This document shows, one piece after another, positions 9,851-22,345 of a stretch of 64,000 nucleotides of DNA. The first letter of the stretch is position 1, and each line of letters starts with the position of its first letter. Made by a program: the position numbers and the translations under genes. Under the pieces are notes generated by a model. That model did not search any database. It was not told the origin of the DNA and was given only the letters and a program-made list of their open reading frames with translations. This DNA is from Mixophyes australis (taxonomy: Eukaryota; Chordata; Amphibia; Anura; Limnodynastidae): assembly GCA_036250195.1 (NCBI GenBank), contig JAVHZZ010000009.1, positions 44,793,824 to 44,857,823 on the forward strand, written 5' to 3'.

Positions 9851-12800
9851 AAGGCACAGACTTGAATAGGCAAACACAGGGCTTGATTCACCAGTCTCAT
9901 TAATTTAAGGTGTGCTTAATTTAGAAGAATTATATAGAGAAGATTACACAACTAAAGCATCATCTTTAAAAAAAAAAAAAAGATTCATAGAACTGAAGTA
10001 TAATGTCAATAGAATGTATTTAGAAAACAAAAGTATAAAAAGAGACACACTTTTGAAACAGAAAATCAAGAATCCACCCACATTCTAAATCATTGGAAAG
10101 ATCATTAAAATCATTGGAACATACCTCTAAAAGTTGAAAAATTAAACAAAATACTCCCCCCAAAACCACAAATAGTCTATAAAAAGGCAGATAATCTAAG
10201 AAATAAACTGGTCAAAAGTGCATTATCCCTGTAAGCAATCACCAGCAATAAAACTTGACTAAATGAAAAAAAAAATTTTTTTTCCACTGCACTAAACACA
10301 TAGCATGCGGATCCTATAAACACCCTGGCACCCAGGCAGTCACAACCTAATGTTGACAACAAAATATTCCCCATAAAAGAAAACAGCATGTGCAACACAG
10401 AAGGGGGCATTTAACTGTTGGAATGCCAGAGCGGACTCCAATTTGAAGGGTGAACCACTAGAAGCCTAAAGAGATGTAAAATCATAGCATATCAGAACAT
10501 CAAAAAGTACACAACAATGACCCTTCAAAGATTTAATTTATAGGCAGTAAGAAAGTACAAAAACCTTGGAAAAGAAAGGAATTTCTCTTTTCTTTACACA
10601 TTTCCAAAGAAAAAGCAAGGTGGATCTTCAACCTAAAACACTCTCCCCAAACAGGTTGAACATTGTACTTCCTCTCTCCCTATAGAGACCTAGCTACCAG
10701 GGGGTGTTTAGTATTAATTCAACTCCTTCCAACAGCAACACTATTTAGCCTCTAACATGTATTGCTCTCTACTTCCCACTTTGCATGTTCAATGCAGAAA
10801 CAAACATTGTTTCCAAAACTAAGAGATCAGTACTGGATGCTTTTTACATCTTACAATTCACATTACATTGTATCTATCTCTTTGTCACATTGTATACTAT
10901 TAAGTATCTGAATTACGCTCCTAAATAAGAGTAATTTTATTCAACTATGTATTGCAGCACTATTTCCATTTCCTGATTGATAAATGAAGAACAGCATATG
11001 GATGAATGAACTTAAATGCCAGGCTTGTAGGTTTCCATTGTACTTTCCTTCAGGGGATACAAATTATCCTGGCTTTCTTTGAATTTATATCCTATAGTGG
11101 CAAACTAGCCTATATAGCATCGAAGAACAGGAAAATCGAAGGGATAAATATCTGTCTCTAAGATTGGTAGCTATTGTATTGCATTGTGTTTTCTTGCATC
11201 TGTTCCTGACTTTTTCCTAGTCTATCTTCCGATCATCTTGACCTTATTCATCTTCATCCACTCCATCTCTCTTGTTTGTTTTTGCTTTTTTATTCTATTT
11301 TTCACATTAATTTTATTCCCTTTCTGCCCATTGTTTTCCTCATTCCCGTACCAGCACCTGCCATTTTCCCATCATGTATTGACCCCACCCCTCATACCAC
11401 CTCTCCTCCGGTTGGTTACATATGGATTTGTTTATAATTACTGATATAAGGAAGAAAAAGTTAGCGCAGGTCAGGGCGAAGGATGGAATTGGAGTGGAAG
11501 CTTTGCTACACAAACTGTTTATTGGGCTTTGTGGTTTTTGCATCTGCATATCTGGAGACTAGACCCAGTGGGTTCCACAATGTGTTGAAATATTTGCACA
11601 TGATCCAGGACATGTTGGCTAATGATGATGAAATGAGTAGGTGGCTAGCATTCCATCAGGTACAAGGACAAGATGGCAGTGCAGCAAGCTAACGAGACAG
11701 GACCTGAGGCGCCTTCATATAGGAAACCCCCTATGCAAGGCCAAGTGGGCATGTCCTTTGTCAGCAGAAACAAGTATTTCATCATTCACAGTGTGGTAAG
11801 GGTGCAATGTGCAGATACAAATACGCTTGATGAAGTCGTTTTATGAAGAGTTGAAGCGCGTTGGCGTCTTGTTCCTCTCCTTACATCTGCACCATAGAAG
11901 TTGTACCGTGGGAGTTGCAGTGGAAGTCGCAGGTAGCAGTAGGTGTCATTTGCGATTAGAAATGAATTGGATGCAGTTGCATTCATTGACGCAACGGGAC
12001 TTATGTCTGAAGATGAATAAGTCCCAGTATGTCGGGTCCTAGGACAAGTGCCAGGGACTACTCACAGCAGTTTGCGGGTGAGCATGAGGTAGTAGTACTA
12101 CAGTATGGGCCGGGGCTGGGATCATTACCGGTGGCACCATCGTTCACCACCAGCGCCCTGGTCCTTCTATCACTAGCAGCCTCCCATAGACACGGTCACT
12201 TCCAGAGCCAAGCCTGGAGCTGCAGTTTTTGGTTTCTAACTTAAAATAATACAAATACGCTTCCTTGCACTGTGAGGGTTGACACGCTTCAAAGGCCTTC
12301 TGCCACCAGTAGCACAAGGCACTCCTACTAGGTAAGGCCTCTTCCCCTATTGCTGCTGAAACCCTAGCTTTAGTTATATCATGATTAGGAATTGGCATTT
12401 TTCCTGTTGCAGGGTTTTAAGGAGGGCTTTTAGTTGCCCTTAGCATGGAGTTTGTGTGCTGTGGCTACGAAGAATATAAGATCAGCTTACGCATCCCCCC
12501 CCACTACCTGTCAGATACAATACAGAAGGAAGTTGATTTAGGTTGCATGTGGGTTCTGTTCTCTTCCCACTCTTTAGCTGGATTTCACCTTTAGGCATTG
12601 TACCAAAAGGACCCCGGTAAATTTTGTCTTATCCAGCCCTTATCCTTTCCAGAGGACAGTTCATTAAACAATGCCATTGACCCACAGCATAGTAGAGTAG
12701 TTTACCAGACCTTTGAGTTTTCCCTGTGTCAAATATTGCACCAGCTAACCTCTCATTCTGGCTGATCTGAACTAAGCATGCGCACACCTGGTCTTTTCAG

Positions 12801-13115
12801 AACTTCCTACATTCACTTGATTGGCTAATTACCTGTCAGCTTGTCTATTTAAAGCACCTGCCTCCTTACTATGGTTCCACATCTTCAGCTCCTGTTTATT
12901 GCTTACACCTCGTTGTACTCTGGATTCAGCAATTATTCTGCTGATAGTTGCGCATCTCCTCTGATCCTGCTCCAGGACTTGCAGCTCATCAGGACCTCAG
13001 CTCTTAATCATCTGCAGCCTATTGCTCACCTGTGTATACTTGTATCACCATTAGAAATACATGTCTGAGGATCTGTCTGTACCCAGACTGGGTTGTGTCT
13101 CTGGAGTTAGACTGG
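9851..13115. other. Intron sequence without recognised genes
   Basis: No credible coding frame is seen in over 3 kb. GGGCTTGATTCACC near 9892 resembles MITE ends elsewhere in the window. The stretch 12700-13080, with TATTTAAAG and C-rich sequence, has the look of a chromoviral LTR in + orientation, but its ends were not found. Confidence 0.4.
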
Positions 13116-13389
13116 TGACTACTCAGTGCCGTAACTAGACATTTCGGTGCCCTGGGCGAGACGTGGCACCGGCGCCCCCCTTCGAAGTGGGAGTGACATT
13201 TGCCAAGTGGGTGTGGCCAACCTAATGTGGGGGTGTGGCTAGAACTTTACTGAAAGAATTCTGTTACACATATTTGCAAATGCATGATATATATATCTAT
13301 CAGAGCCAGATTTACACCTCATGGGGCCCTAGGCAAGATATTGGTTTGGGCCTCGCCCTTCACACACACAGTGGCCCCTCACATACACA

Positions 13390-13415
13390 TAATACACACA
13401 CACACACACACACAC
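13390..13415. repeat. (CA)n microsatellite
   Basis: A run of about 12 AC units within a locally duplicated CAGTGGCCCCTCACATACA context. Confidence 0.85.
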
Positions 13416-14204
13416 AGTGGCCCCTCACATACAGAGTTGGATTAAGGCTTTGGGGGGCTCGGGGCACTCCTATGATGTAGCATGGTTATCATTTTAGACA
13501 AATAAACAGGCAATACAGTGTGCACTACTGTTAGGTGCACACAGTTCTGCCTTCACGAGCAGTACACGGTGAAGCGGGACATACCTCCCAACTGTTCTAA
13601 GCGAGACAGTCACCAAAATACGGGACTGTCCCACCAGATTCAGGACAGTTGGCAGACTGTCCTGCTCTCTCCTACCTGTTCTTGTCACTGTCACCACTTG
13701 TGGCTGCTGGTTTCTTTAGCTCATTTGCTGGTTGTCTGCATTCTGGAATATTGGAGGCCCTATTTGGGGGGAAAAAAAATGGGTACATAAAATTTAGAAA
13801 ACTGCAAATAGTCCCAGTGTTAAATTAATAGCACTCACGTTTTATAATTAGGCCTCCCTCCAGCCACAACACTAAAATAATAATATTCACATTTGCTAAA
13901 TAGATCTCTTTCTCTCCAACCAACCCTAAGATTAGATAGCATTTCCCACAACAATCCCAGGCATTAAATAATTAATAATCACATTTAATAAATAGATCTC
14001 ATTCTCCCCAAACAGCCCCACAATCAACTAATAGCTCACCACCCCAGCATTAAATTAAAGGTCCAATTACTCCATCTTAAATTCATAGGACCCACTATTA
14101 AATTAAATAGCCCCACCATCACCCCACAAATAAAATAGCACCCACACTTCACAATTAAATTAATAGCCTACCTACATTATATTAAGACCCCCCTCTCTCC
14201 CTAC

Positions 14205-14450
14205 ATTCATTCACTGCCCCCCCCCCACACACACACACACAGTGCATTAATTCACTGGCCCCCACACACACACACAGTGCATTAATTCACTGCCCCCCCC
14301 CCCCACACACACACACACACACAGTGCATTAATTCACTGGCCCCCACACACACACACACACAGTGCATTAATTCACTGGCCCCCACACAAGCTACATTCA
14401 TATGCTGACCCCCACACACACACACATATATATGCTGACCACACACTCTG
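14205..14450. repeat. Minisatellite, CA tracts alternating with GTGCATTAATTCACTG
   Basis: At least four units each consist of a C run, (CA)n and GTGCATTAATTCACTGGCC. Unit length varies with the CA tract, suggesting slippage inside a higher-order tandem array. Confidence 0.85.
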
Positions 14451-15354
14451 CATTGACAAAACATAACATAATCAACTCTTTTCATTCACAGAACTTCAAA
14501 ACCTGCCTTTTACACCAATCCGCACAGCTATTTAAGAGAAAAACTGAAAATTTAATAAAGAAGGCAGAACTGACATTTGTATTTTTTTTTTAATATGCAC
14601 AATCCCATGCGTGCCACAACGCCAGAAATGGTCATGCAAACTCATGTGTGCATGGAAAAAGTTCCCAAATGCGTAATTTTGGCATGGATCTTGTTATGTT
14701 TATGAATAAATATACATATTTGTGGAAAAGTAGGTATGCTACATATCTTACAAGTAAGTAAATTACCTGTGATGTCCATTATAAAACTTAAACTTAAATT
14801 TTTCTTTCTGCTGTTTTTTTATGCACTTAACACTCAATCTATATATAAAAAAGCAACAATCAAACAATGAATTTGATGCAATCAGCAATCAAATTGGACA
14901 ACTATAGATAGCATCAATCAACTTGTAAAATACGAAACAGCTGTCAACAGAATCATCAATTTCTATTTGGATAAATGTGCACAAATGCGGGAATAAGATG
15001 GGATTTACAACTGTACAGATATTTTATCTTTCCCTTTTTTATTAAAACATACACACACTAACACTCACCTTCCATCCGAGCCGCGCGCTCTCTGCAGCAC
15101 ATGGGTCATATGTCATGTGTCATGTGGTGGACGTCAGCCAGCCACCACACTAGCCCCCCCTCCCCCGCACGAGTCGCGCGGGGGGGGGGGTGCCGCGAGT
15201 CGGGGGAGGGGCCACTGGGCGACGGCACCGCCCGCACCACCCTAGTTACAGCTCTGTGACTACGTACACAAAGCTGGGTGGCAGATTATGTTCCTTGCAT
15301 GTAAATGAAAGGACTGGTACAGGTGGTGATAGACTAGCAGAGGAGACCAGGCAG

Positions 15355-15485
15355 GAACTGGATTGCTGAACCGGACTGGAACCAGAATGCTGGAACTGGA
15401 ATGGAATTGGAATGCTGGAGTTGAAATGTACCCAGAGTGCTGGAACCGGAATCGAAATGGAATACTGGAACCGGAATGGAACCGT
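15355..15485. repeat. Degenerate GGAATGGAA-type tandem repeat
   Basis: Repeats of GCTGGAACYGGAATGGAA form, around 33 bp per higher-order unit, lie in the sequence between the two hAT insertions. Confidence 0.65.
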
Positions 15486-16118
15486 AATGCAGACTGCACT
15501 GTGTGAGCTGGAACAATAGAAAAGACTGCAGACTGCTAGGAACCAGGTTGGCATTTGAAAATACAATGTGGCAACAGGTAAGGGCTCCAGGAAGTCCGTT
15601 TATACTAGAGATGGGCGGGCTCGGTTTCCCAAGATCCGAACCCACCCGAACTTCGCCTAGCAGGCTCCGTACTCTCCCACCCGTTTGGTATCGAAATCGA
15701 GGCAAAACGTCATCATGATGTATTCGTATTTCTGAGCTCGGTTCTCGCGAGATTTGAAAAGCATAAATACCCGCCTCCACAGCAATCCATCGCCATTTGA
15801 CAAAGGGAGAGAACAGGGTTAGGTCACAGGCTGTATTAGAGCAGGAACAGATCAATAATTGTACACCTTATTCTTTGTATTATTATTTCATTTCTAATCT
15901 ATTCAATTCTATTATTAATTCAAATTCTATTAGCAATTGTTAGAACAGGAAGAGAGGAGGATAGAGGAGGCTTATTTTTCAATTTTTTGCACTACAGGTG
16001 CTTTGGGGTGTCCAGTATTCCCCAGTGTTTTACACTAATTTTTCTGGCTGTCAAAAGTCATATTTATCAGCAGTATCTATACAATATTTTGCACTACAAG
16101 TGGTTTGGGCTCATTAAA

Positions 16119-16571
16119 ATGGATTCAAAGCAGTCCACATATGAGCAGTATCAGCAAGCAAGTGCTGGCACCAGTCCTGATGGTAGTGTTCCCAGTATGT
16201 CATCTGGTAAAGCCGATGTAAAAGTACATCATCTTTTTAAATCAGGGAAAAAAACACACACCCAAAATTTTTTTACCGTGTTGAAGCGAAAAATAAGTGT
16301 AACTGAGGAAAAGTTAACTGCCGATAATTTTTTTTTTGCCAACATGCCATTCTACACACGCAGTGGCAAAGAAAGAATGAGGCCTTCGCCTTTCTCTATT
16401 AGTGCCAGATCAAAAAATGTTACTGAGCCTTCTTCTTGTAAGGTCACTCGTGACCAGGCAAGACCAAGTAATTTGGAGTCTAAAAGTGGTGCACAACTAC
16501 TGTTACGCGGGAAAGCCGAGCTGCAAGAAAACAGTAAGGCATTAAAGGATAATGTATGCTCTGAATCATAA
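16119..16571 (+). pseudogene. hAT family A transposase, N-terminal fragment
   Basis: Starting at ATG 16119 (MDSKQSTYEQYQQ), 150 codons stay open to TAA. The fragment aligns with the minus-strand copy starting at 60324 (MDSQQYTDEQEQQ), sharing TSPDGS, SSGKA.VKVH.L.KSGK and an ENSKAL..NVCSES segment. This is the region before the catalytic RNase-H-like fold, and the catalytic region and hATC dimerisation domain are absent from this copy. Function is therefore lost. Confidence 0.75.
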
Positions 16572-16775
16572 ATTACACCAATCCCTGTGGAGAGTCCATC
16601 CACCAGTGGTATGTCTAATCGTGAGCATTCTGTTTGTGTACCCATAAAGAAGTGCTCTTTCAGCAGTTCTGCTGGTGTGTGCCTGAACAGCCCGAGTGTA
16701 GCTGGTGATACACAAATTCAGGATGCCACTTTGGAATTATAATAGGATGAGGGGGAGATTTATGTAGGCGACGAG

Positions 16776-18541
16776 CAGGGCTGCCAAGAAGAATTCAGGG
16801 CCCGGGTACAACAAATTCATGGGGCCCCCCTCATAGTGAAGTAAGCCCCAAAAAAAACATTAGGTATATGGTCATATATTCAGGGGCGTGGCTAGCCAAA
16901 CGGCAGTGCAAAAATTTTGGGAGGTGCGGTCATGCATTTGGGGGCGTGGCAAACGTGCCATTGGGGCGTGGCTAACATAAAAACCACTAGGCTCTCAATT
17001 CGCCGGAGCGTCACATATGTTTAAGCACTCCTGACTTTCAGGACATCTACCACCACAGGGTAGTATACAAACAATGCAGTGTGTACACAAACAGTTCAGT
17101 CTTGGCCTACACCTTACATTGGACACAACATTCACCAAAAATTGGTATTGTCCCTACTAGAATCACAACATTTCACACACTGTGCTGCTCTCTCCTACCT
17201 GTTCTTCTCACTTTCTCCACCTGTGGCTGCTGCTTTCTTTAGTTGTGGCTTGTCCGGATCCAGAAATGTTGAAGGACCTATTTTGAAAAAAAAAATGGCT
17301 ACATTTAGAAAATTACAGCCAGCCCCAGCGTTAAATCAATAGCACCCACGATTAATAATTAGGCCTTCCTCCAGCTCCAATATTACAATAATGTGCCCCT
17401 TCATCATCGCCATGCCTTATGATCACACTGTGCCCTCCATGCTGTTTTTGCCCCCTTCATCTGGCTCCCCTTCATCAGACTATACTATGCTGCTCCCCCC
17501 CTTTTTCAATCCCACTGTGCCATGCCTCCCCCCCCCTTTGTAACCCCACTGTGTCATGCTGCCCACCATTTTTTAACCCCACTGTGCCGTGCTGACCCCT
17601 GTTTATTAACCCCACTGTGCCATACTGCCCCGTTTTTTAACCCATCTGTGCCCCTCTCATTTTTTCACCCCCTCTGTCATGCTGCTTTCCCATTTTTTAA
17701 CCCCTCTGTGCTCCCCCCTCAATTTTTAACCCCTCTGACATGCTGCTTTCCCATTTTTTAACCCATCTGTGCCCCTCTCATTTTTTTAACCCCTCTGACA
17801 TGCTGCTTTCCCGTTTTTTAACCCCTCTGTGCTCCCCCTAATTTTTTAACCCCTCTGACATGCTGCTTCCCCGTTTTTACTCCTCTGACATGCTGCTTCC
17901 CCGTTTTTTAACCCCTCTGTGCCCCCCCTTATTTTTTAACCCCTCTGTCATGCTGCCCCCCCGTTTTTTAACCCCTTTGTGCCCCCTCATTTTTTAACCC
18001 CTCTGTCATGCTGCCCCCCCGTTTTTTAACCCCTTTGTGCTCCCCCTCATTTTTTAACCCCTCTGTCATGCTGCCCCCCCCCCCCCCCCGTTTTTTAACC
18101 CCTCTGTGCCCCCCTCGTTTTCCTCCCTTCACTTACCTTTTCTCCTCTCTGGGTCTTCTCTGCTGCTCTGTGCTCCATTGCTCCAGACTGACTGAATGCT
18201 GGGCATGACATGATGACATCACACCCAGCATTCAGACAGTCTGAATAGAGCACAGAGCAGCAGAGAGGAGGGATGCCGGCTCCGCGATCAGGTGAGTATG
18301 TTTTTTTTTTTTTTTAAACTAGCCTGCTCCCCCCACCAACGACCGAGCCCCCCCCCCCACCCACCCCCCCCCCCCCCCCCCCCGCCAAAAAAAAAAAAAA
18401 AAAAGGAAAGGAAAAAAAACGTTTTGAAAAAAAAAATTAAAAAATTAAAAAAAATCAGCAGCGCAAGGGCCCGGGCCGGGCCCCCTGACATGCCGGGCCC
18501 GGGTAATTAGTACCCGCTCCCCCCTCCTCTCGGCGGCCCTG
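16776..18541. mobile_element. Second hAT-like element nested in copy 1
   Basis: The termini are CAGGGCTGCC and, inverted, CAGGGCCGCC. The 8-bp duplication GCGACGAG is perfect (16768-16775 and 18542-18549). It has no transposase. The interior contains GGGGCGTGGC motifs, a minisatellite, and a near-palindrome around CTCTGTGCT...AGCACAGAG at about 18140-18270. It must be younger than the surrounding hAT copy. Confidence 0.88.
17500..18110. repeat. Minisatellite array, TTTTTTAACCCC(T/A)CTGTG units
   Basis: More than fifteen copies of a 25-33 bp unit, alternating between CATGCTG-C-run and GTGCCCCCC spacers. The C runs vary in length, indicating slippage. Confidence 0.88.
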
Positions 18542-19250
18542 GCGACGAGGGCGCTAATGATGATGTTGATGAATATGATGCAGACAGATACCAAATTGCC
18601 TTTCTCAATTTCTATTTATAGTCTAGATTATATAACGGCTGAATAGTTTTCTATTTTACTCCTAGTGGAGAGGGGATCTGATGCAGACATATACCAAACT
18701 GCCTTTGTCCATTTAAATTTATATTGTACAGTCTGTAATGGCTGAATTTTTTAGTATTTTCTACAAGTGAAGGGGGGCCTATAGAGACAGAAACCAAACT
18801 GCCTTTGTCCATTTCTATTTATATTGTGCAGTCTATAATGGCTGAATTTTTTAGTATTTTCTACAAGTGGAGGGGGGCCTAGAGAGACAGAAACCAAACT
18901 GCATTTGTCCATTTCTTTAGATATTTAACTAAGTGTAGGGTGTAATATACACCCAAAGATGATGGCTGCATTGCCGATATGCATAGATGGAGAGAAAGAC
19001 AATCTGGTTTGTATGTAGAATTAATGACGGCCTACCAGGAATTAAACTCTTTTTTTCATAACTATATAGCTTTACAATTACATTACTTATTGACATTGAT
19101 TTTTAAACAAAATTGCAAAACCAAACCAAACAAAGCCAAAACCAAAACACGCAAGGGCTGTTTGGCAAAAGCAAAACCAAAACACGACAATAATCCTGAT
19201 CCAAAACCAAAACCAAAACACGGGGGTCAGTGAGCATCTCTAGTTTATAC

Positions 19251-20587
19251 TAGTTGCTGTTTCCTGACTGGAAGCTGCCGTCGGCTGGGCTAAAGCAGCA
19301 CTCTGAGTTGCTGAGATGGATCAGGTGACTAGGTCCAAGATAGCAGCATCCAGGAACTGGATTTGGAGGGAAACCTTGAGTGGAGACTGCTATCCCCTGA
19401 TTGGCTGATAGGAATCATGTGACTGAATCCAAGATGGCAGTGCCCATACACTGATTCTGGAGAGAACTCTGGAGTGGATACAGACTGGACAGCATCTTGC
19501 AGAGAGATCTGAAACCAGCAGAGCATGAGGACTGCAGGGACAGGTAAGAAAGACAGTGGAAGTGACAGGACCTGACAGCCTTGTGTGTGACAAACAGCCT
19601 GTTTGTTTGGCTCCCAGTTTTCAGCAACTCTTCCAATGAAAAGTCTATGCAAATGAGCCATTCCCATTTCTCTACGTAAGAGAGTATCCAAAGAAGTTCT
19701 ATGGGGTTTTGTTGTGGATCTAGGGTTCATTTTATCTGTTGTTGAAAAGGCCGTGCTAGGAGAATTTTTTTTTCCTTTCCAAAGAATAAAAAATGATTAC
19801 ATATTTGTAATGTTGAATGTCTTTTTTGACAAAACAACAACATTTTCTGAGCAACCAGCAACTATAGAGTCTCATTTATAAACCTGGAATCCCCACAGTA
19901 CTCTTCGAAAAATGTTTGACTCCTAGTGCTATTGACTTGAGTTTCATCCCTGGAGTTTCCATATAAAACCATTCCTATTACCTCTGTAAGTAAATATTTA
20001 ATGTAAGGTGCAAACTGCATATTTTTATTTGCTACTTTTTGGTCTACCATGACTTTAAAGGCATACTCTTGATTTTCACTTCTTGTTGTTTCTTTACCTG
20101 TGTCATCTATGGAAATCCTGTCAGCTCTCCACAATCATTATTTCTAGTACTGCAATGTGTTTTCTACATACTGTGCGAAGACCCTGAGGTTTCATGTGAA
20201 AATTCTCCACACCTGCCAGTGTATTAGAAGAAGGACCACACTCAGAATCTACACTGATTACTGAGCCTTCAACAAAATCCACATCAAAATCGATTAACCT
20301 CTTTATCTGATATCTCAACTGTGTCATTGCATACATGAAGTTGCAATATCTATTAATATTGACTGAATTTAAAAGATGAGTATGAGTGGAAATCAATTGC
20401 AATGCTCAAAATTGGCACTATGAATGCCTTGTGATGTCCTTCTATCTGTGTAACGCTTCAACAGAGTTTCAAAACTTTGTTAATTCCTTAATTTTGTTTT
20501 TAATTTTTTAATTATGTATTTGCATGGCATTTTCATTTTCTCTTCAGATTTATCCTCTCATCACAAACAACTTTAATTTTTGGGATG
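19251..20587. other. No gene recognised
   Basis: The first part (to about 19592) ends in CTTGTGTGTGACA and, with 15265-15597 on the other side of the hAT, may be one older repeat, possibly a minus-strand LTR beginning TGTCACACACAAGG. The rest shows nothing. Confidence 0.35.
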
Positions 20588-20771
20588 TACAGTCATGGCC
20601 AAAAATATTGCCACCCTTGCAGAATTTTCTAATAAATCAACATTTATTCCAGAAAACCGTTGAAATTAAAAAAAAAAAATTGCTATCCAAATATGTGTTT
20701 CTTTAGTGTGCATTAGAATAAAACACAAAATTATTGACACCTTTTAGAAGTAAAACAGAAATAGAAGCTGT

Positions 20772-21376
20772 TCAATTAATTTATAGGTTCATAGCAGGTG
20801 CTTGAAAGGGCAGGATTATCCTGAAAGGAACAAATACAGAGAAAAATCCCCCGGCATACTGCTATAACCAGCAAAGGATCTGCTATTTCTATTTGTACTT
20901 AAATATGCAGAATTCTCAGTTGCACACATTTGCAATTGTATGGTAATCCACCTGCCCCGTCAAGGCGCTTTTGCCAATAGGGTGGTCCTAAGTCTGAACA
21001 ATAAGAGTCCCTATTTTTGGCCCATTCCCATGTGTGATTTTAAATTGAGAGTTAACTTACCAAGAAGTACCCCAAACTCATCCAAATGGCAATACAGCAA
21101 CAGCGCTCACCATCAGCTACTGATGCCAAACATGCCTCTCAATTAATTTATAGGTTCATAGCATGTGCTTGAAAAAGCAGGGTTATCCTGTAAGGAACCA
21201 ACACAGAGAAAAATTACCCAGCACACTGCTATAACCAGCAAAGGATCTGCTATTTCTATTTGTACATAAAATGTGTGCAACTGATATTTCTGCATTTTTA
21301 TGTACAAATAGAAATAGCAGCTCCTTTGCCTGTTATAGCAGTGTGCTGGGGGATTTTTTTCTGTGTTTGTACCTTT
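20772..21376. repeat. Direct plus inverted duplication inside the Tc1 element
   Basis: A block of about 130 bp beginning TCAATTAATTTATAGGTTCA occurs at about 20772-20902 and again at 21138-21268. Part of it (from TGTACAAATAGAAATAGCAG) occurs inverted at 21300-21376, so the second and third copies can form a hairpin. Confidence 0.8.
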
Positions 21377-21499
21377 TAGAATTAGTTAGAAATAATTAAT
21401 AATAATAAATAATTTCAAGCAGGTTCTCTCCTTCACTTTGGAACTGATTTCACATTCAACACACACCATCTGTTGCTGACTCAATGAAACAATATTACA

Positions 21500-22105
21500 T
21501 TGTAGGAGGCTCATAAGTGCCACACAGAGGGAGACATAAGAAAGCCTGACTTTAGTTCACCAAAACACACCTGAACAAATGTCCTGTGGAGAGATGACAC
21601 CAAATTAGAGTTTTTTGGTGAAGCACATCATACCTATGTTTATTGAAAGCAAAATTAAGCTTTCAAAAAACAGAACACCATCCCTATAGTTAAACATGAA
21701 GGAGGTTAAGTGACGTTTTTGGCTTGCTGTGCTGCCCCTGACACTGAGTGCCCTGGCCTGCATGGCATCATGAAATCTGGAGATCAACAGGCCATTTTGG
21801 AGTGCAAACTTGAACACAGTGGCAGACAGTTGGGTCTCCATTGAAGGTCAAGGGTCTTCCGGCAGGGCAATCACCCCAAACACACTTAAAAAACCCAATT
21901 AGGAATGGATGAAGAAACCATCAATGGGTCCAGATCTAAATCCCATAGAACATTTGTGGAGAGATTTAAAAACAGCAATTAGGAGAAGGCATCTTTCAAA
22001 TATGGGAGAGAGCAGTGTGCAGAAGAAGAGTGGACCAAACCACCAGTAGAGAGGTGCATGAAGCTCATCCATGAAGTTGTTGATTGCCACTATTTTGACT
22101 AGCTG
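21500..22105 (+). pseudogene. Tc1-like transposase remnant
   Basis: Read with stops and frame changes, the + strand gives the typical order of a Tc1 DDE transposase C-terminal half: a KPDF..PKHT segment, a W-R-D-D-T-K-LEFFGE-like segment, the IVKHEGG segment, the NHPKHT box that in active members is DN-PKHT, and a final LNPIEH-like/LIHEVVDCHYFD region. The N-terminal paired-like DNA-binding domain is not readable. Internal stops make it dead. Confidence 0.7.
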
Positions 22106-22345
22106 TGCTATCAATTATTACGTTTAGGATGTCAATAATTTTGTCAATGACATTTCTTTTCATTTTATGATTTAAATGCAATACAGTATTACATTCGGAA
22201 TAAAAAAAAAAAGGTTTTGTATATGAAAAGAGAAAGAACTGTATTTTAAAACAAATATTGTTGTCATTTTTTCCTTTTGATTAGAGGAAATTGTGAGTTA
22301 CTTGAAAAACGTGCAAAGTTGCCAATATTTTTGGCCATGACTGTA

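Larger units (their letters stand above)
13124..15256. mobile_element. Non-autonomous hAT element
   Basis: The termini are CAGTGCCGTAACTAG on the left and, inverted, CAGAGCTGTAACTAGG on the right. They are flanked by an 8-bp near-duplication, TGACTACT (13116-13123) and TGACTACG (15257-15264), as expected of the hAT superfamily. No transposase remains. The interior carries CA-rich minisatellites and a strongly GC-rich block at about 15150-15220 that recurs inverted near 63580-63660. Confidence 0.78.
15606..19242 (+). mobile_element. hAT transposon, family A copy 1
   Basis: The ends read TAGAGATGGGCGGGCTCGG at left and, inverted, TAGAGATGCTCACTGACCCC at right. A perfect 8-bp duplication, GTTTATAC, lies at 15598-15605 and 19243-19250. 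The right end carries AACCAAAACAC-type repeats. Only the N-terminal part of the transposase survives. A second hAT-like element is inserted at 16776-18541. Related copies in this window are 53037-53413 (MITE) and 56699-61066 (long copy, minus strand). Confidence 0.9.
20590..22343 (+). mobile_element. Tc1/mariner-type transposon
   Basis: The ends are CAGTCATGGCCAAAAATATTG and its inverted copy (CAATATTTTTGGCCATGACTG, allowing a shift), flanked by TA at 20588-20589 and 22344-22345. The length of 1754 bp is near that of autonomous Tc1 elements. The transposase is broken. Internal rearrangement is visible at 20772-21376. Confidence 0.88.

Noticed and set aside
15246..15855. Long minus frames around 15.3-15.8 kb
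   Set aside because: Low-complexity translation of the GGAATGGAA tandem repeat continuing across a transposon end.
18288..18510. Proline/lysine- or glycine-rich frames
   Set aside because: Translation of C and A homopolymer runs inside the nested hAT-like element.
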